Assembly (NCBI RefSeq): GCF_014235875.1
Contig: NZ_JACJUK010000003.1
Span: 310,001 to 374,000 of the forward strand
DNA from: Croceivirga lutea
GTDB taxonomy: Bacteria > Bacteroidota > Bacteroidia > Flavobacteriales > Flavobacteriaceae
Direction: 5' to 3'
DNA: 64,000 nucleotides
Below are positions 41,612 to 50,880 of the stretch, in pieces (position 1 is the first letter of the stretch; every line of letters begins with the position of its first letter). Below the pieces are notes generated by a model, which was given only the letters and a program-made list of their open reading frames with translations, was not told the DNA's origin and ran no database searches. Made by a program: the position numbers and the translations under genes.

Positions 41612-42694
41612 ATGGGTCTACTCATTTTTTACGCAGTTATTTCAATCTTTTTTTCATTTCTGTGTTCCATTCTAGAAGCCGTTTTGCTTAGTGTAACACC
41701 AACTTTTGTTAATGTAAAAAAGAATGAGGGTAAAGCATTTGCCTTTGAACTAGAGAAATTAAAGAAAGACGTTGATAAACCTTTAATTGCTATTTTAACC
41801 CTTAATACAATTGCCCATACCGTTGGGGCAATTTTAGTTGGTGGACAGGCAGAGGTTTTATATGGTGATGGGGAAGGTTATGGGGTATTTATTATATCTG
41901 CCGTAATGACGATTTTAATCTTAGTAGCTTCTGAAATTATTCCAAAAACAATTGGAGCAACTTATTGGAAACAACTCTCAAATTTTACTGCTAAAGCTTT
42001 AAATATCATGGTATTTATCATGAAATGGACCGGGTTACTTTGGGTCTTACAACTATTCACCAAATTAATAGGCTCTAAAGGTGAACACGGCAGCGTACTA
42101 AGTAGAGAAGACTTTTCTGCAATGACAGATATTGCCCATGAAGAAGGTGTTTTTGAAGAGTCAGAATCAAAAGTGATAAAGAATTTATTGTCTTTTGATG
42201 AAATATTAGCAAAAGATGTAATGACTCCCAGAACAGTTATGAAAATTGCATCTGAAGACACCTCAATTGCAGATTTCTTCGAGGCTAACAAACCATTGCG
42301 GTTTTCTAGAATTCCTGTTTTTAAAGACAGAGCTGATAACATTACTGGTTTTATCTTAAAAGACGAAATGCTTGAAGCCATTGTAAACAAAGAAGGAAAA
42401 AATCCGTTGGGCACAATAAAAAGAGAAATGTTGGTGTCTAGCAGAACCAAGCCTATCCCAGATTTACTAAAAATGTTTGTAGAGAAAAAAGAACAAATAA
42501 CTTTGGTTGTAGACGAGTATGGTTCCGTTAGTGGATTGGTAACCATGGAAGATGTTATTGAAACACTCTTAGGTTTAGAAATTATGGATGAGATGGATAA
42601 TGTTGAAGATTTACAAGTACTTGCTCGCAAAAACTGGGAAACTAGGGCTAAACGTTTGGGCTTGATTCCAGAGCAAAGTCCAGACGAAGAATAA
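41612..42694 (+). CDS. CNNM/CBS-domain protein (CorC/TlyC type)
   Basis: A 360-residue membrane protein. The start at ATG 41612 gives a first transmembrane helix (LLIFYAVISIFFSFLCSILEA), whereas the longer frame from 41582 starts with TTG. The N-terminal CNNM (DUF21) domain with 3-4 helices runs to about 160, followed by two CBS domains (about 190-330) with DVMTPRTVM and RIPVFKD. Members are linked to magnesium or divalent metal transport. It ends 4 bp before ogt. Confidence 0.92.
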   Translation: MGLLIFYAVISIFFSFLCSILEAVLLSVTPTFVNVKKNEGKAFAFELEKLKKDVDKPLIAILTLNTIAHTVGAILVGGQAEVLYGDGEGYGVFIISAVMTILILVASEIIPKTIGATYWKQLSNFTAKALNIMVFIMKWTGLLWVLQLFTKLIGSKGEHGSVLSREDFSAMTDIAHEEGVFEESESKVIKNLLSFDEILAKDVMTPRTVMKIASEDTSIADFFEANKPLRFSRIPVFKDRADNITGFILKDEMLEAIVNKEGKNPLGTIKREMLVSSRTKPIPDLLKMFVEKKEQITLVVDEYGSVSGLVTMEDVIETLLGLEIMDEMDNVEDLQVLARKNWETRAKRLGLIPEQSPDEE

Positions 42695-42698
42695 CCTT

Positions 42699-43169
42699 AT
42701 GGAAACAGCCATTTTAAACACCCCCTTAGGATTTACCCAGATTGAAGGTAATGAAAATGGAATTGCTTCAATAACTGTATTCGACGAGGACTTGCAATCT
42801 GATATTGTACCTGAAGTATTACAGGATGCTGTATATCAATTACAAGAATATTTTGAAGGCAAACGAACTTCTTTTGACCTAACGCTTAATCCACAAGGAA
42901 CCGATTTTCAAAAGCGAGTTTGGACCGCTTTACAACAAATTCCTTACGGCAAAACCACCTCATATTTAGAACTTTCAAAAACCCTTGGCGATGTAAAAGC
43001 CATTAGAGCCGTTGCTGCCGCAAATGGTAAGAACCCCTTATGGATTGTTATTCCTTGTCACCGAGTAATTGGTAGTAATGGTGATTTAACGGGTTATGCA
43101 GGTGGCCTACATCGTAAAAAATGGTTACTAAATCACGAAAGTCCGGTTAAACAACAAAGCTTGTTTTAA
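42699..43169 (+). CDS. ogt: Methylated-DNA-protein cysteine methyltransferase
   Basis: A 156-residue O6-alkylguanine repair protein. The acceptor Cys120 is in VIPCHRVIG at 117-125, preceded by IPYGKTTSYLELSK with the DNA-contact helix and RAVAAANGKNP. It transfers the methyl group of O6-methylguanine to its own cysteine. Length is normal for Ogt. It follows the CNNM gene by 4 bp. No Ada-type N-domain is present. Confidence 0.95.
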   Translation: METAILNTPLGFTQIEGNENGIASITVFDEDLQSDIVPEVLQDAVYQLQEYFEGKRTSFDLTLNPQGTDFQKRVWTALQQIPYGKTTSYLELSKTLGDVKAIRAVAAANGKNPLWIVIPCHRVIGSNGDLTGYAGGLHRKKWLLNHESPVKQQSLF

Positions 43170-43197
43170 CAACTAAAGTTTTTTGTAACTTTCTTAA

Positions 43198-43911
43198 ATG
43201 CTAACCAGAATACTATTAGAAAACATACTGTTTCTAGATATAGAAACCGTACCAGAGTTTAAAGAATTTTCTACGCTAACTGAAGAAAAACAACAACTTT
43301 GGGAACAAAAGACGGCCTATCAACGAAAAGAAGAAATAAGTGCAGACGACTTTTACAAACGTGCAGGTATTTGGGCAGAGTTCGGTAAAATTGTATGCAT
43401 ATCTGTAGGTTACTTTGTTTTTAAAGGTGACATTAGAAACTTTAGAGTCACTAGTTTTTCAGGTGAAGAAATCTCTTTACTCAAAGAATTTAGAAACGTA
43501 CTCAATCAACATTTTAATCAAGCCAAACATTTACTTTGCGCGCATAACGGTAAAGAATTTGATTTTCCGTACATAGCCCGTAGAATGCTTATTCACGGTG
43601 TTACATTACCCTACAAATTAGATTTGTTTGGTAAAAAACCATGGGAAGTTCCTCACCTAGATACCATGGAACTATGGAAGTTTGGAGATTATAAACACTA
43701 TACTTCTTTAAAATTGATGGCAAATGTATTGGGCATTCCTTCCCCTAAAGAAGATATGGATGGTAGCATGGTGCGTGATGTATTTTATAAAGAAAACGAT
43801 TTGGAACGAATTGTTACCTATTGTGAGCTAGATGTTGTTACTACAGCTCAAGTGTTTTTACGCTTACGGGGAGATGAATTATTAGCTGATAATGAAATTA
43901 AGAAAGTGTAG
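43198..43911 (+). CDS. DnaQ-like 3'-5' exonuclease (PolB-exo2 type)
   Basis: A 237-residue exonuclease. Exo I is LFLDIETVPE with Asp14 and Glu16; Exo II is in LLCAHNGKEFDFPYIARRML; Exo III is in YCELDVVTTAQVF with the final Asp. It matches the predicted PolB-like 3'-5' exonuclease family (DNA_pol_B_exo2). It probably acts in repair, given its proximity to ogt. TAACTTTC, a near match to the promoter core, lies about 10 bp before the ATG. The stop interlocks with the GTG start of the VOC gene (TAGTG). Confidence 0.88.
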   Translation: MLTRILLENILFLDIETVPEFKEFSTLTEEKQQLWEQKTAYQRKEEISADDFYKRAGIWAEFGKIVCISVGYFVFKGDIRNFRVTSFSGEEISLLKEFRNVLNQHFNQAKHLLCAHNGKEFDFPYIARRMLIHGVTLPYKLDLFGKKPWEVPHLDTMELWKFGDYKHYTSLKLMANVLGIPSPKEDMDGSMVRDVFYKENDLERIVTYCELDVVTTAQVFLRLRGDELLADNEIKKV

Positions 43912-44273
43912 TGTCTAACTTTATTCAGATTGAACCAGTCTTACCATCATTAAATATTAAAAATGATATTGCTTGGCATAAAAAATATACTGGATTTGAA
44001 GCCGTCTTTGGTGATGAAATGTATGCTGGGTTGAAAAGAGACCATTTATGCATTCATCTACAATGGCATGCAGACACCAATGATGACCCGTTACTTGGAG
44101 GTTCAGTAATTAAACTTTTTGTAAAAGATATATACCCCATTTTTGAAGAATTCATGGGAAGAGGTACGGTAACCAAAGATAAATTACGATTAAATACCCC
44201 CTGGGGGACCCATGAATTTGGTTTTTATGATTTAAACCAAAACAGCATTTATATAGTTAAAGACGTGTCTTAA
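43911..44273 (+). CDS. VOC-superfamily (glyoxalase/bleomycin-resistance-like) protein
   Basis: A 120-residue protein with the short betaalphabetabetabeta pattern of the glyoxalase/VOC fold: FIQIEPVLPSLNIKNDIAWHKK, LCIHLQWHAD, and WGTHEFGFYDLNQNSIYIV. The start is GTG 43911, interlocked with the exonuclease stop. Metal ligands are not obvious as a full set, so it may be a binding protein and not an enzyme. Its stop shares TTAA with the convergent peptidase gene. Confidence 0.8.
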   Translation: MSNFIQIEPVLPSLNIKNDIAWHKKYTGFEAVFGDEMYAGLKRDHLCIHLQWHADTNDDPLLGGSVIKLFVKDIYPIFEEFMGRGTVTKDKLRLNTPWGTHEFGFYDLNQNSIYIVKDVS

Positions 44274-46435
44274 TGTTTAATAAACTTCTTTGTTTTTGTT
44301 TTTCCTTCATCATGAATAGAAATAAAATATACTCCTGAAGCTAGGTCTGAAACCTTTACAGAACCTTGAAACCTACCCTGTTTAATAATAAAACCAGCCT
44401 GGTCTAAAACCTGATAGTACGTATTTCGAGAACGCTCTGTAGCAATCATCAACTCGCTTTCAACTGGGTTTGGGTAAAGTACTAATTGCATTTTTTCCCA
44501 TTGGGTTGCATCACCTATTTGTGTAGCTCCGCCATCAAAAACAAAACTAATTTCTTCTGAAAATTCAGATACTAAATTCTCACTACACACACTTCTAACC
44601 CTTGCCTTATAGCGTACGCCTTTTTGTAATCCTAAAAGTTCAAATCTATTATCGAATAAAGCTTGTACTGCCCATAACTCATCATCTTCTGCTTTATATT
44701 GAACCTCATAAAGTGTTTCATCAGATTTATTCCAAAGCAATGTTCCTCCGTTATCAGTAACGGCTGCAATTTTAAAGTCAGTTGGTACATCAATATTGCA
44801 ATTGCTGTTTTTGATTCCAGAAACTAAGAGTGAAAAATCTTGTAGTGCATTTGTTAATTCTCCTTTATAAGTAACTGTTATGGTATAGAAACCTTCCGGA
44901 TTTTCAATATTGATTCTTTCATAAGGGTCAACCGTGTTGTCACCCTTAAAAGCAGGTAAATTGGCTTTTGAAGGATTCAATTTCCATGGATAAAAAGTTT
45001 CACCGTCTTTAGTTATACGCACATCCAAATCGTTCACCAATCTAGATTTGTAATCATTAGCCTTACCTGATTCTTGTAACTCACCTTCTACATCTGTCCA
45101 TGATAAAGATGCCGTTAGGGGCTGATTACCCTTTGCTTCTACCGTAATGGAATAAGTGTTTTCTTCGCCTAATCTTTCTTCTATTAAAAAAGTACTGTAG
45201 TCTACCCGTTGTAAAAATTGTGCTGCCTTCTTGGTATTTAAAACGCCCCATCCTAATTTATAATCAGGACCAGGAGCAAGAACATCGTCTGCAGTATGTA
45301 GTGCTAGGCCCTTAAGTGTAGCCGCTTTCATAAAAGAGCCAAACAGTTGTTCGTAATATTGTTGTAAAAGTAGTAGCGACGCCGATACACCTGGAGTAGC
45401 CATTGAAGTTCCAATAGATGTTCCATAGCTTGAGTTATTAGTGGAGGTAGTTGTATACACCGCTGCACCATCACCTGCTAAATCTGGTTTAATACGGCCA
45501 TCATCTGTTGGTCCGTAACTACTATAGCTAGTGGTTTTAGCACTAATTAAATTTCCATTATCGTCTAACTCAGCCTGTGCACTAGTGACTACAAGTCCGT
45601 TCTTAGCTGTTGTAAAACCAACCAATAAATCAAAGCCATCTTCACTCTTACCAGAAATCGGTTCTTGGTTGTGTTTTGATTGTTGGGCGTTACCAGCAGC
45701 AGAAACCATTAAATAATAAGGTGCATTATACATAATTTTGTCCCAAGCTCTCGAAATTGGCAAATAGGCACCAAAATACCAGTCTGGTACATTTGAAGTT
45801 TTAATCCCATAAGAATGATTAGAAACTAATAAACCGTCTAGGGCGGCATCAATAACTTCAGTTTTGTCATTAGTCCAATCAAAGCTTAAAACTTCCGCAT
45901 CATACGCTACCCCTTTTGCTTTTTCGTTTATGCCAGTTGCAGAGATTATACCAGTAACCATGGTGGCATGGTTATCAACCTCAATATCAATTTCAGAAGT
46001 GGAAATTCTAGTACTAAATTCTTGATGCGATGCTAACGCACTACCAGCATCCCAAATACCCATTGTCATGTTCTCACCTGAAATACCCAAATCTAAACTA
46101 CCATTCCAATACAAATGATTAGCTCTTGTATTTATACTACTAATTGAAACTAATGTGGTATAAAAGATTGGTTCCCCAGCAGCATCAAAATCTAGAACAC
46201 TTATGGTATTACCATTTGAAGCCTTTTGAAATTTAGGAATTTGTTTATCTAGTAAATAGCTATTTATTTTTTTATCAATTTTATTTTGTTCTAGTTTAAA
46301 TTCAGTTTTTAATTGATTTAAAACTTCCGCATTGTAAGAAGTGGTGTGTTCTACAGCGTTTGATTGTGCACTGACTATACAAGTAAATGCAAACAATATC
46401 CCGAGTAAGGAATTATGTACATTTTTAAAAAGCAT
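44270..46435 (-). CDS. S8 subtilisin-family peptidase with T9SS sorting domain
   Basis: A 721-residue secreted protease. The start at ATG 46435 gives a signal peptide (NSLLGILFAFTCIVSAQ). The catalytic triad is Asp129 (MGIWDAG), His156 (DNHATMVTG) and Ser344 (GTSMATPG). A fibronectin-type or propeller-like domain region follows (about 420-640), with CNIDVPTDFKIAAVTDNGGT. The last 75 residues form a T9SS type A sorting domain: LVLYPNPVESEL, then SDLASGVYFISI and TKKFIKH. It would be exported by type IX secretion. The stop overlaps the VOC gene stop in TTAA. Confidence 0.93.
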   Translation of the reverse strand: MLFKNVHNSLLGILFAFTCIVSAQSNAVEHTTSYNAEVLNQLKTEFKLEQNKIDKKINSYLLDKQIPKFQKASNGNTISVLDFDAAGEPIFYTTLVSISSINTRANHLYWNGSLDLGISGENMTMGIWDAGSALASHQEFSTRISTSEIDIEVDNHATMVTGIISATGINEKAKGVAYDAEVLSFDWTNDKTEVIDAALDGLLVSNHSYGIKTSNVPDWYFGAYLPISRAWDKIMYNAPYYLMVSAAGNAQQSKHNQEPISGKSEDGFDLLVGFTTAKNGLVVTSAQAELDDNGNLISAKTTSYSSYGPTDDGRIKPDLAGDGAAVYTTTSTNNSSYGTSIGTSMATPGVSASLLLLQQYYEQLFGSFMKAATLKGLALHTADDVLAPGPDYKLGWGVLNTKKAAQFLQRVDYSTFLIEERLGEENTYSITVEAKGNQPLTASLSWTDVEGELQESGKANDYKSRLVNDLDVRITKDGETFYPWKLNPSKANLPAFKGDNTVDPYERINIENPEGFYTITVTYKGELTNALQDFSLLVSGIKNSNCNIDVPTDFKIAAVTDNGGTLLWNKSDETLYEVQYKAEDDELWAVQALFDNRFELLGLQKGVRYKARVRSVCSENLVSEFSEEISFVFDGGATQIGDATQWEKMQLVLYPNPVESELMIATERSRNTYYQVLDQAGFIIKQGRFQGSVKVSDLASGVYFISIHDEGKTKTKKFIKH

Positions 46436-46600
46436 TTTGTGGACAAATGCGATAGTCATAAAACAGTAGATTATGTTAGATTTGGGATAGCTAACTTATT
46501 TAATCTACCACTTTTGTTAGATGAAATGAAGGATTAATTCGATGAATTACGTAGGTTTTTTCTTACCTATGTTGTAAATCATACATTATTTGATGTAAGA

Positions 46601-47551
46601 CTATTCAAAATATTTTAAAATCAAATAAACTGGAAAGTGGTCGCTATAACCTCCAAGATATTTTTTGCCAGCAAATGTTCTAAACGGACTCCCCTTGTAT
46701 TTACCTTTCCATTCTTTTAAAAAATCCGGAGCAAAAATTCTCGCTTTTTCAAATGTATGTGTACCTTTTTCTAAATTTAAAAAGCTATGAGAAATAAGAA
46801 TTTGATCAAATAAATTCCATTTGCCTTTATACTTAGCACTTCCAGAATACGGTGATAATAATTTTTGCATAGGATTAATAAATAACCCTGATTGCATTAG
46901 GTATTTTATACTTGCAGAATTAGGGTCATCATTAAAATCTCCCATGATTATACAGTTTAACGATTCGGGCGACTCTTGTATAGTTTCAATCTTTTGAAGA
47001 ATCAATTTAGCGGCCTTTACACGCTTATATTCAGTTGCTGAAGCACCATCTCTACGAGAAGGCCAATGATTTACAAAAATGTGCACCTCCTCACCATTCA
47101 ACTCACCATGAACGTATAAGATATCTCTAGTATAATCTCGCTTACCAAAACCATTGGTTATGAGTAAAGGCATTGTTTCTGAAGAAAGCACTTTAAAATG
47201 ACGGGTATTATAAATTAATCCTGTGTCAATACCTCTTTCATCAGGAGAATCAAAATGAACAAAATCATAAGGTTCATTTTTTAATGCATCTTGCGTTATT
47301 AGTTTTCGAACAACATTGCTATTTTCAACCTCAGCGATTCCTAATAGAATTGGAGGAGCCACCATATCATATTCGCCAATTTTTGAAATGGCATAGGCTA
47401 ATTTTTTTAATTTTCTACGATACCTTTTATCTTTCCATTTATTAAAACCTTTTGGAGTAAAATTATCATCTAGTAAATGTGGGTCATCTACTGTATCAAA
47501 AAGGTTTTCTAAATTGTAAAAGGCTATACCATAGGTGTTTTTCTGCTGCAT
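46601..47551 (-). CDS. Endonuclease/exonuclease/phosphatase-family protein
   Basis: A 316-residue protein of the EEP (exonuclease III / sphingomyelinase) fold. Catalytic phrases are YNLENLFDT (first Asn-Glu), FVNHWPSRRDG, IIMGDFNDDPNS (Asp-Asn) and GGYSDHFPVYLIL (Asp-His). The substrate may be nucleic acid or a phosphoester. No signal peptide is seen. The start ATG 47551 is divergent from hflX; a near-match core TATTTTTC lies about 40 bp upstream. Confidence 0.9.
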   Translation of the reverse strand: MQQKNTYGIAFYNLENLFDTVDDPHLLDDNFTPKGFNKWKDKRYRRKLKKLAYAISKIGEYDMVAPPILLGIAEVENSNVVRKLITQDALKNEPYDFVHFDSPDERGIDTGLIYNTRHFKVLSSETMPLLITNGFGKRDYTRDILYVHGELNGEEVHIFVNHWPSRRDGASATEYKRVKAAKLILQKIETIQESPESLNCIIMGDFNDDPNSASIKYLMQSGLFINPMQKLLSPYSGSAKYKGKWNLFDQILISHSFLNLEKGTHTFEKARIFAPDFLKEWKGKYKGSPFRTFAGKKYLGGYSDHFPVYLILKYFE

Positions 47552-47611
47552 CTACTTTTCTGCGTTAACTGCTAAAAGTTGAAAAATACAAAATGCATCA
47601 TAAACATTGTT

Positions 47612-47619
47612 TAGCTTTG
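47612..47619 (+). promoter_or_regulatory. Promoter core (TAnnTTTG) for hflX
   Basis: TAGCTTTG, 17 bp upstream of the ATG at 47637. It lies inside the longest hflX frame. Confidence 0.5.
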
Positions 47620-47636
47620 CCATTCCAATAAAATAT

Positions 47637-48857
47637 ATGCTAGAACAAAAATCAATAGAATACGAAAAAACGGTTTTAATTGGTGTTATCAATCAAAAAC
47701 AAACTGCTGAAAAAGTTGATGAATATTTAGATGAACTTGAATTTCTAACTTATACTGCGGGTGGAGAGGTAACTAAACGTTTTGTTCAAAAAGTTGATGT
47801 ACCCAATCCAAAAACCTATATCGGTAGCGGTAAAATGGAAGAGGTTAGAACTTACGTAAAAGAGAATGAAATAGGTTCTGTAATCTTTGATGATGAACTA
47901 ACCCCTGCGCAACAAAACAACATTGAAAAACTGCTAAAATGTAAGATTTTAGACCGTACAGGACTAATACTAGACATTTTTGCCCAACGAGCGCAGACAA
48001 GTTACGCAAGAACACAAGTTGAACTAGCCCAATATGAATATTTATTACCTCGGCTAACGGGTTTATGGACACACCTAGAAAGACAACGAGGTGGTATTGG
48101 TATGAGAGGTCCTGGTGAAACAGAAATTGAAACTGATAGACGTATTGTAAGAGACCGCATTGCGTTATTAAAAAAGAAGCTCACCAAAATAGACCGCCAA
48201 ATGGAAACCCAACGAAGCAATAGGGGTGCTTTGGTACGTGTTGCCTTAGTAGGTTACACCAATGTTGGAAAGTCCACTTTAATGAATGTGATTAGTAAAA
48301 GTGAGGTTTTTGCTGAAAATAAACTTTTTGCCACATTAGATACAACGGTTCGTAAAGTGGTATTAGGCAACTTGCCCTTTCTTTTAAGTGATACAGTAGG
48401 ATTTATTCGAAAACTACCAACACAACTTGTAGAAAGCTTTAAAAGTACTTTAGATGAGGTGCGGGAAGCTGATTTATTGTTACACGTAGTAGATATTTCT
48501 CACCCAAATTTTGAAGAGCACGTTGATTCTGTAAATGCTATTCTTGAAGATATTAAAAGTATAAACAAGCCTACCATTATGGTCTTTAATAAAATAGATC
48601 AGTATCAACCCGAGCAATTAGATGAAGATGATTTGGTTACTGAAAGAACAACTGCGCATTTTACCCTTGATGAATGGAAAAAAACATGGTTCAACAAAAT
48701 GGGAGATGCTGTGCTTTTTATATCTGCGCTAAATAAAGAGAACCTTGATGAGTTTCGAAAAAAAGTTTATCAGAAAGTGCGAGAAATTCATGTGACCCGT
48801 TTTCCGTACAACAACTTTTTATATCCAGAAAATTTAGATGAATATTCTCAAGAATAA
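47637..48857 (+). CDS. hflX: GTPase HflX
   Basis: A 406-residue ribosome-associated GTPase. The N-terminal HflX domain (VLIGVINQKQTAEKVDEYL, later TYIGSGKMEEV) precedes a middle helical linker, then the G domain with P-loop GYTNVGKST, switch DTVGFIRKLP and NKID. HflX splits or rescues stalled 70S ribosomes under stress. The start ATG 47637 is chosen because the longer frame (47607) contains the promoter core. It is monocistronic with a hairpin terminator at 49017-49040. Confidence 0.95.
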   Translation: MLEQKSIEYEKTVLIGVINQKQTAEKVDEYLDELEFLTYTAGGEVTKRFVQKVDVPNPKTYIGSGKMEEVRTYVKENEIGSVIFDDELTPAQQNNIEKLLKCKILDRTGLILDIFAQRAQTSYARTQVELAQYEYLLPRLTGLWTHLERQRGGIGMRGPGETEIETDRRIVRDRIALLKKKLTKIDRQMETQRSNRGALVRVALVGYTNVGKSTLMNVISKSEVFAENKLFATLDTTVRKVVLGNLPFLLSDTVGFIRKLPTQLVESFKSTLDEVREADLLLHVVDISHPNFEEHVDSVNAILEDIKSINKPTIMVFNKIDQYQPEQLDEDDLVTERTTAHFTLDEWKKTWFNKMGDAVLFISALNKENLDEFRKKVYQKVREIHVTRFPYNNFLYPENLDEYSQE

Positions 48858-49016
48858 GATTTTAAAGATTTCTCTGATTTACCACAGAAATAGCTCATTT
48901 TACATCAAAAAAGATAGCGTTTCAAAAACAGAAACTACATTTGACACTGTAATGATTCCCCCAAATATCGTTATGTCTAACTAAATAACCATCCAACCAA
49001 ACTTAACTGCAAAGAA

Positions 49017-49040
49017 AAAGCCCCGAAATATCGGGGCTTT
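49017..49040. terminator. Bidirectional hairpin terminator
   Basis: AAAGCCCCGA-AATA-TCGGGGCTTT, a perfect 10-bp stem with a 4-nt loop, followed by T-rich sequence on both strands. It lies between the convergent hflX and DUF3078 genes and should stop transcription from both. Confidence 0.9.
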
Positions 49041-49063
49041 CTTGTTTATATATATCTCTTTTA

Positions 49064-49969
49064 CTAGAATGAGTAGCTCAAGCCTACGGTATAAAATGAC
49101 TGTAATTCATTATCTGCATCTTCTAATGCTACACCTTGAAAGTTGGCTGCTTCTTGTCTACTATTACGTAAACCAAAATCAAAACCAACGCCAATACCTT
49201 TCCATAACGTATATGAGAAATTATTAACCCAAGTCCAGTTGCTTAAATCACTTGTTTCGTAGCTTAAAAATGCAGAAAGGTTAGTTTTAAAACCAATAGC
49301 TCCAATCTTACGAGTGTAATCAGCAACAATTTTTGCGCCCAATGAAGATTCAAAAACAGAATCGTTATCCGCAAAAACAAAATTGTAGTTTAAAGGATGA
49401 ATTACAACTACCATATTAGTAATTGGAGTCCAAGTAGCACCAACACCCAAATCTAAATAACCGGGATCATTAAAGTTATTTAAAAGTGTAGTTCTGTATT
49501 CTCCAAGGGCAGAAATTGCGAATTTATCGCTCAATCTTCTACCGTATAATGAAGTAAGTTGAAAAACATCTGTCAATGCTTCAAAATCTTCTGAGTCAGT
49601 ATCAATATCTTTATTATCTAATTTAACCCAACCAAGATTTAAGTTTAAAGAGTTATTCCAAAAAAACTTATCGTCTTGAAGATTAGCAAAAGCGTTTCCT
49701 GTAATACCTATATTACCAGAACTGTTGTTAGGAGTGCCCTGAGCAAACCAGTTATTAAAATTTGAAAGGCTACCCCCTATAGTACCAAAAGCGCCAGTTT
49801 TCCACCCGGGTAGGGCATCAATTTGTGCTTGTATTGCATCTGCTCTACCTTGTATAGCCGCAATAGAATCCTGTTTTTCTTTTAAAGTGGTTTTTAACTC
49901 ATCTTCTGTTTGTGCCACAGCAAAATTTGCTACAAAACAAAAGGCAATTAATGCAAAAATCTTTTTCAT
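49064..49969 (-). CDS. DUF3078 outer-membrane beta-barrel protein
   Basis: A 301-residue protein. The start at ATG 49969 gives the signal peptide KIFALIAFCFVANFAVAQ. A short coiled-coil (about 20-50, ELKTTLKEKQDSIAAIQ) is followed by amphipathic beta strands typical of a barrel: WKTGAFGTIGGSLSNFNNWF and many aromatic alternations, ending SFYTVGLSYSF with a terminal Phe. DUF3078 proteins are common in Bacteroidota outer membranes. The -7 core TACATTTG at 50012-50019 precedes it, so it may be transcribed separately from the suf genes. Confidence 0.9.
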   Translation of the reverse strand: MKKIFALIAFCFVANFAVAQTEDELKTTLKEKQDSIAAIQGRADAIQAQIDALPGWKTGAFGTIGGSLSNFNNWFAQGTPNNSSGNIGITGNAFANLQDDKFFWNNSLNLNLGWVKLDNKDIDTDSEDFEALTDVFQLTSLYGRRLSDKFAISALGEYRTTLLNNFNDPGYLDLGVGATWTPITNMVVVIHPLNYNFVFADNDSVFESSLGAKIVADYTRKIGAIGFKTNLSAFLSYETSDLSNWTWVNNFSYTLWKGIGVGFDFGLRNSRQEAANFQGVALEDADNELQSFYTVGLSYSF

Positions 49970-50011
49970 GATTAATGTGTTTAGATTACTGTTCATCGAT
50001 TTTTAGACGCG

Positions 50012-50019
50012 CAAATGTA
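50012..50019 (-). promoter_or_regulatory. Promoter core (TAnnTTTG) for DUF3078 gene
   Basis: TACATTTG on the minus strand, 42 bp upstream of the ATG at 49969. Confidence 0.45.
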
Positions 50020-50043
50020 TAAAAAGTCACACGTATGTTAGAT

Positions 50044-50550
50044 TTATTTTCTTTTAAAAAGAGGAACTGAGGAGCAAGCCTCGCCGTACATTACGCTTTT
50101 GGCAACTGCCTGTATCTTTTCAATTGCCATTAAATAAGCATTTTGGGGAACTGGTTTATTACTACAACCTTTAATAATTACAGGCTTATCTTTAAATTGT
50201 GATATATCAAGAGAATTTAGAATTTCTGCATAAAGCAACGTATTTAACTCTTCTAAACTACCAACAATAACTTTTTTGGCAAAGGTATTTGCGTGCGAAG
50301 CTATGAGCATGTAAGCCCACCCAGGAATAATGGCATCTGTACTGCAGGTTAAGGCTAAATAGGTATCTTGATACTGTTCCCAGTTATGCGCGTTTACTAA
50401 TTTTCTAAATTCTTTTTCTCTTAAAAGTAAACCTTCAAACAACCAATTAGAAATGTCTAAAACAAGGCGTTGCCCTGGAGGAAAGTGCTCTTCTAAATCA
50501 AACGTAATTAGTTTGCTTTGTGCTACCCTATTTATAATTTCTTCAGCCAT
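50044..50550 (-). CDS. DUF2480 family protein
   Basis: A 168-residue protein matching DUF2480: EEIINRVAQSKLITFDLEEH, then LVLDISNWLFEGLLLREKEFR, PGWAYMLIASHANTFAKK and IIKGCSNKPVPQNAYL. One conserved Cys pair may be involved in metal or Fe-S handling; this is inference from its location at the end of the SUF operon. The start is 2 bp after the SufT-like gene ends. No signal peptide. Confidence 0.85.
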   Translation of the reverse strand: MAEEIINRVAQSKLITFDLEEHFPPGQRLVLDISNWLFEGLLLREKEFRKLVNAHNWEQYQDTYLALTCSTDAIIPGWAYMLIASHANTFAKKVIVGSLEELNTLLYAEILNSLDISQFKDKPVIIKGCSNKPVPQNAYLMAIEKIQAVAKSVMYGEACSSVPLFKRK

Positions 50551-50552
50551 AT

Positions 50553-50879
50553 TTAAAGTAATCCTAACTCTAATTTTGCTTCTTCACTCATTAAATCTTG
50601 AGTCCATGTGGGGTCAAATGTAATTTCAACCTCAGCATCTTTAATTTCGTTAATAGACTTCACCTTTTCTTCTACTTCCACTGGCAATGTTTCTGCTACA
50701 GGGCAATTAGGTGAAGTTAAGGTCATTAGTATTTTTACCTCATTATCTTCATTAACCAACACATCATAAATTAGTCCTAATTCATAGATGTCTACTGGTA
50801 TTTCGGGGTCATAAATAGTTTTTAGCACTCGAACTATTTTCTCGCCTAAATCTTCTGTATCTATAGTTTCTTCGCTCAT
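50553..50879 (-). CDS. SufT-like (DUF59/MIP18) iron-sulfur assembly protein
   Basis: A 108-residue MIP18/DUF59 protein: VLKTIYDPEIPVDIYELGLIYDV is the family signature, and TSPNCPVAETLPVEV carries the conserved Cys. SufT helps load Fe-S clusters onto recipient proteins. It lies between sufE and the DUF2480 gene in the SUF operon with gaps of 1-2 bp. Confidence 0.93.
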   Translation of the reverse strand: MSEETIDTEDLGEKIVRVLKTIYDPEIPVDIYELGLIYDVLVNEDNEVKILMTLTSPNCPVAETLPVEVEEKVKSINEIKDAEVEITFDPTWTQDLMSEEAKLELGLL

Positions 50880-50880
50880 T

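Noticed and set aside
41962-42630. 222-codon antisense frame opposite the CNNM/CBS gene
   Set aside because: Ser-rich composition typical of the reverse frame of a coding sequence, no recognisable domain, and the opposite gene is clear.
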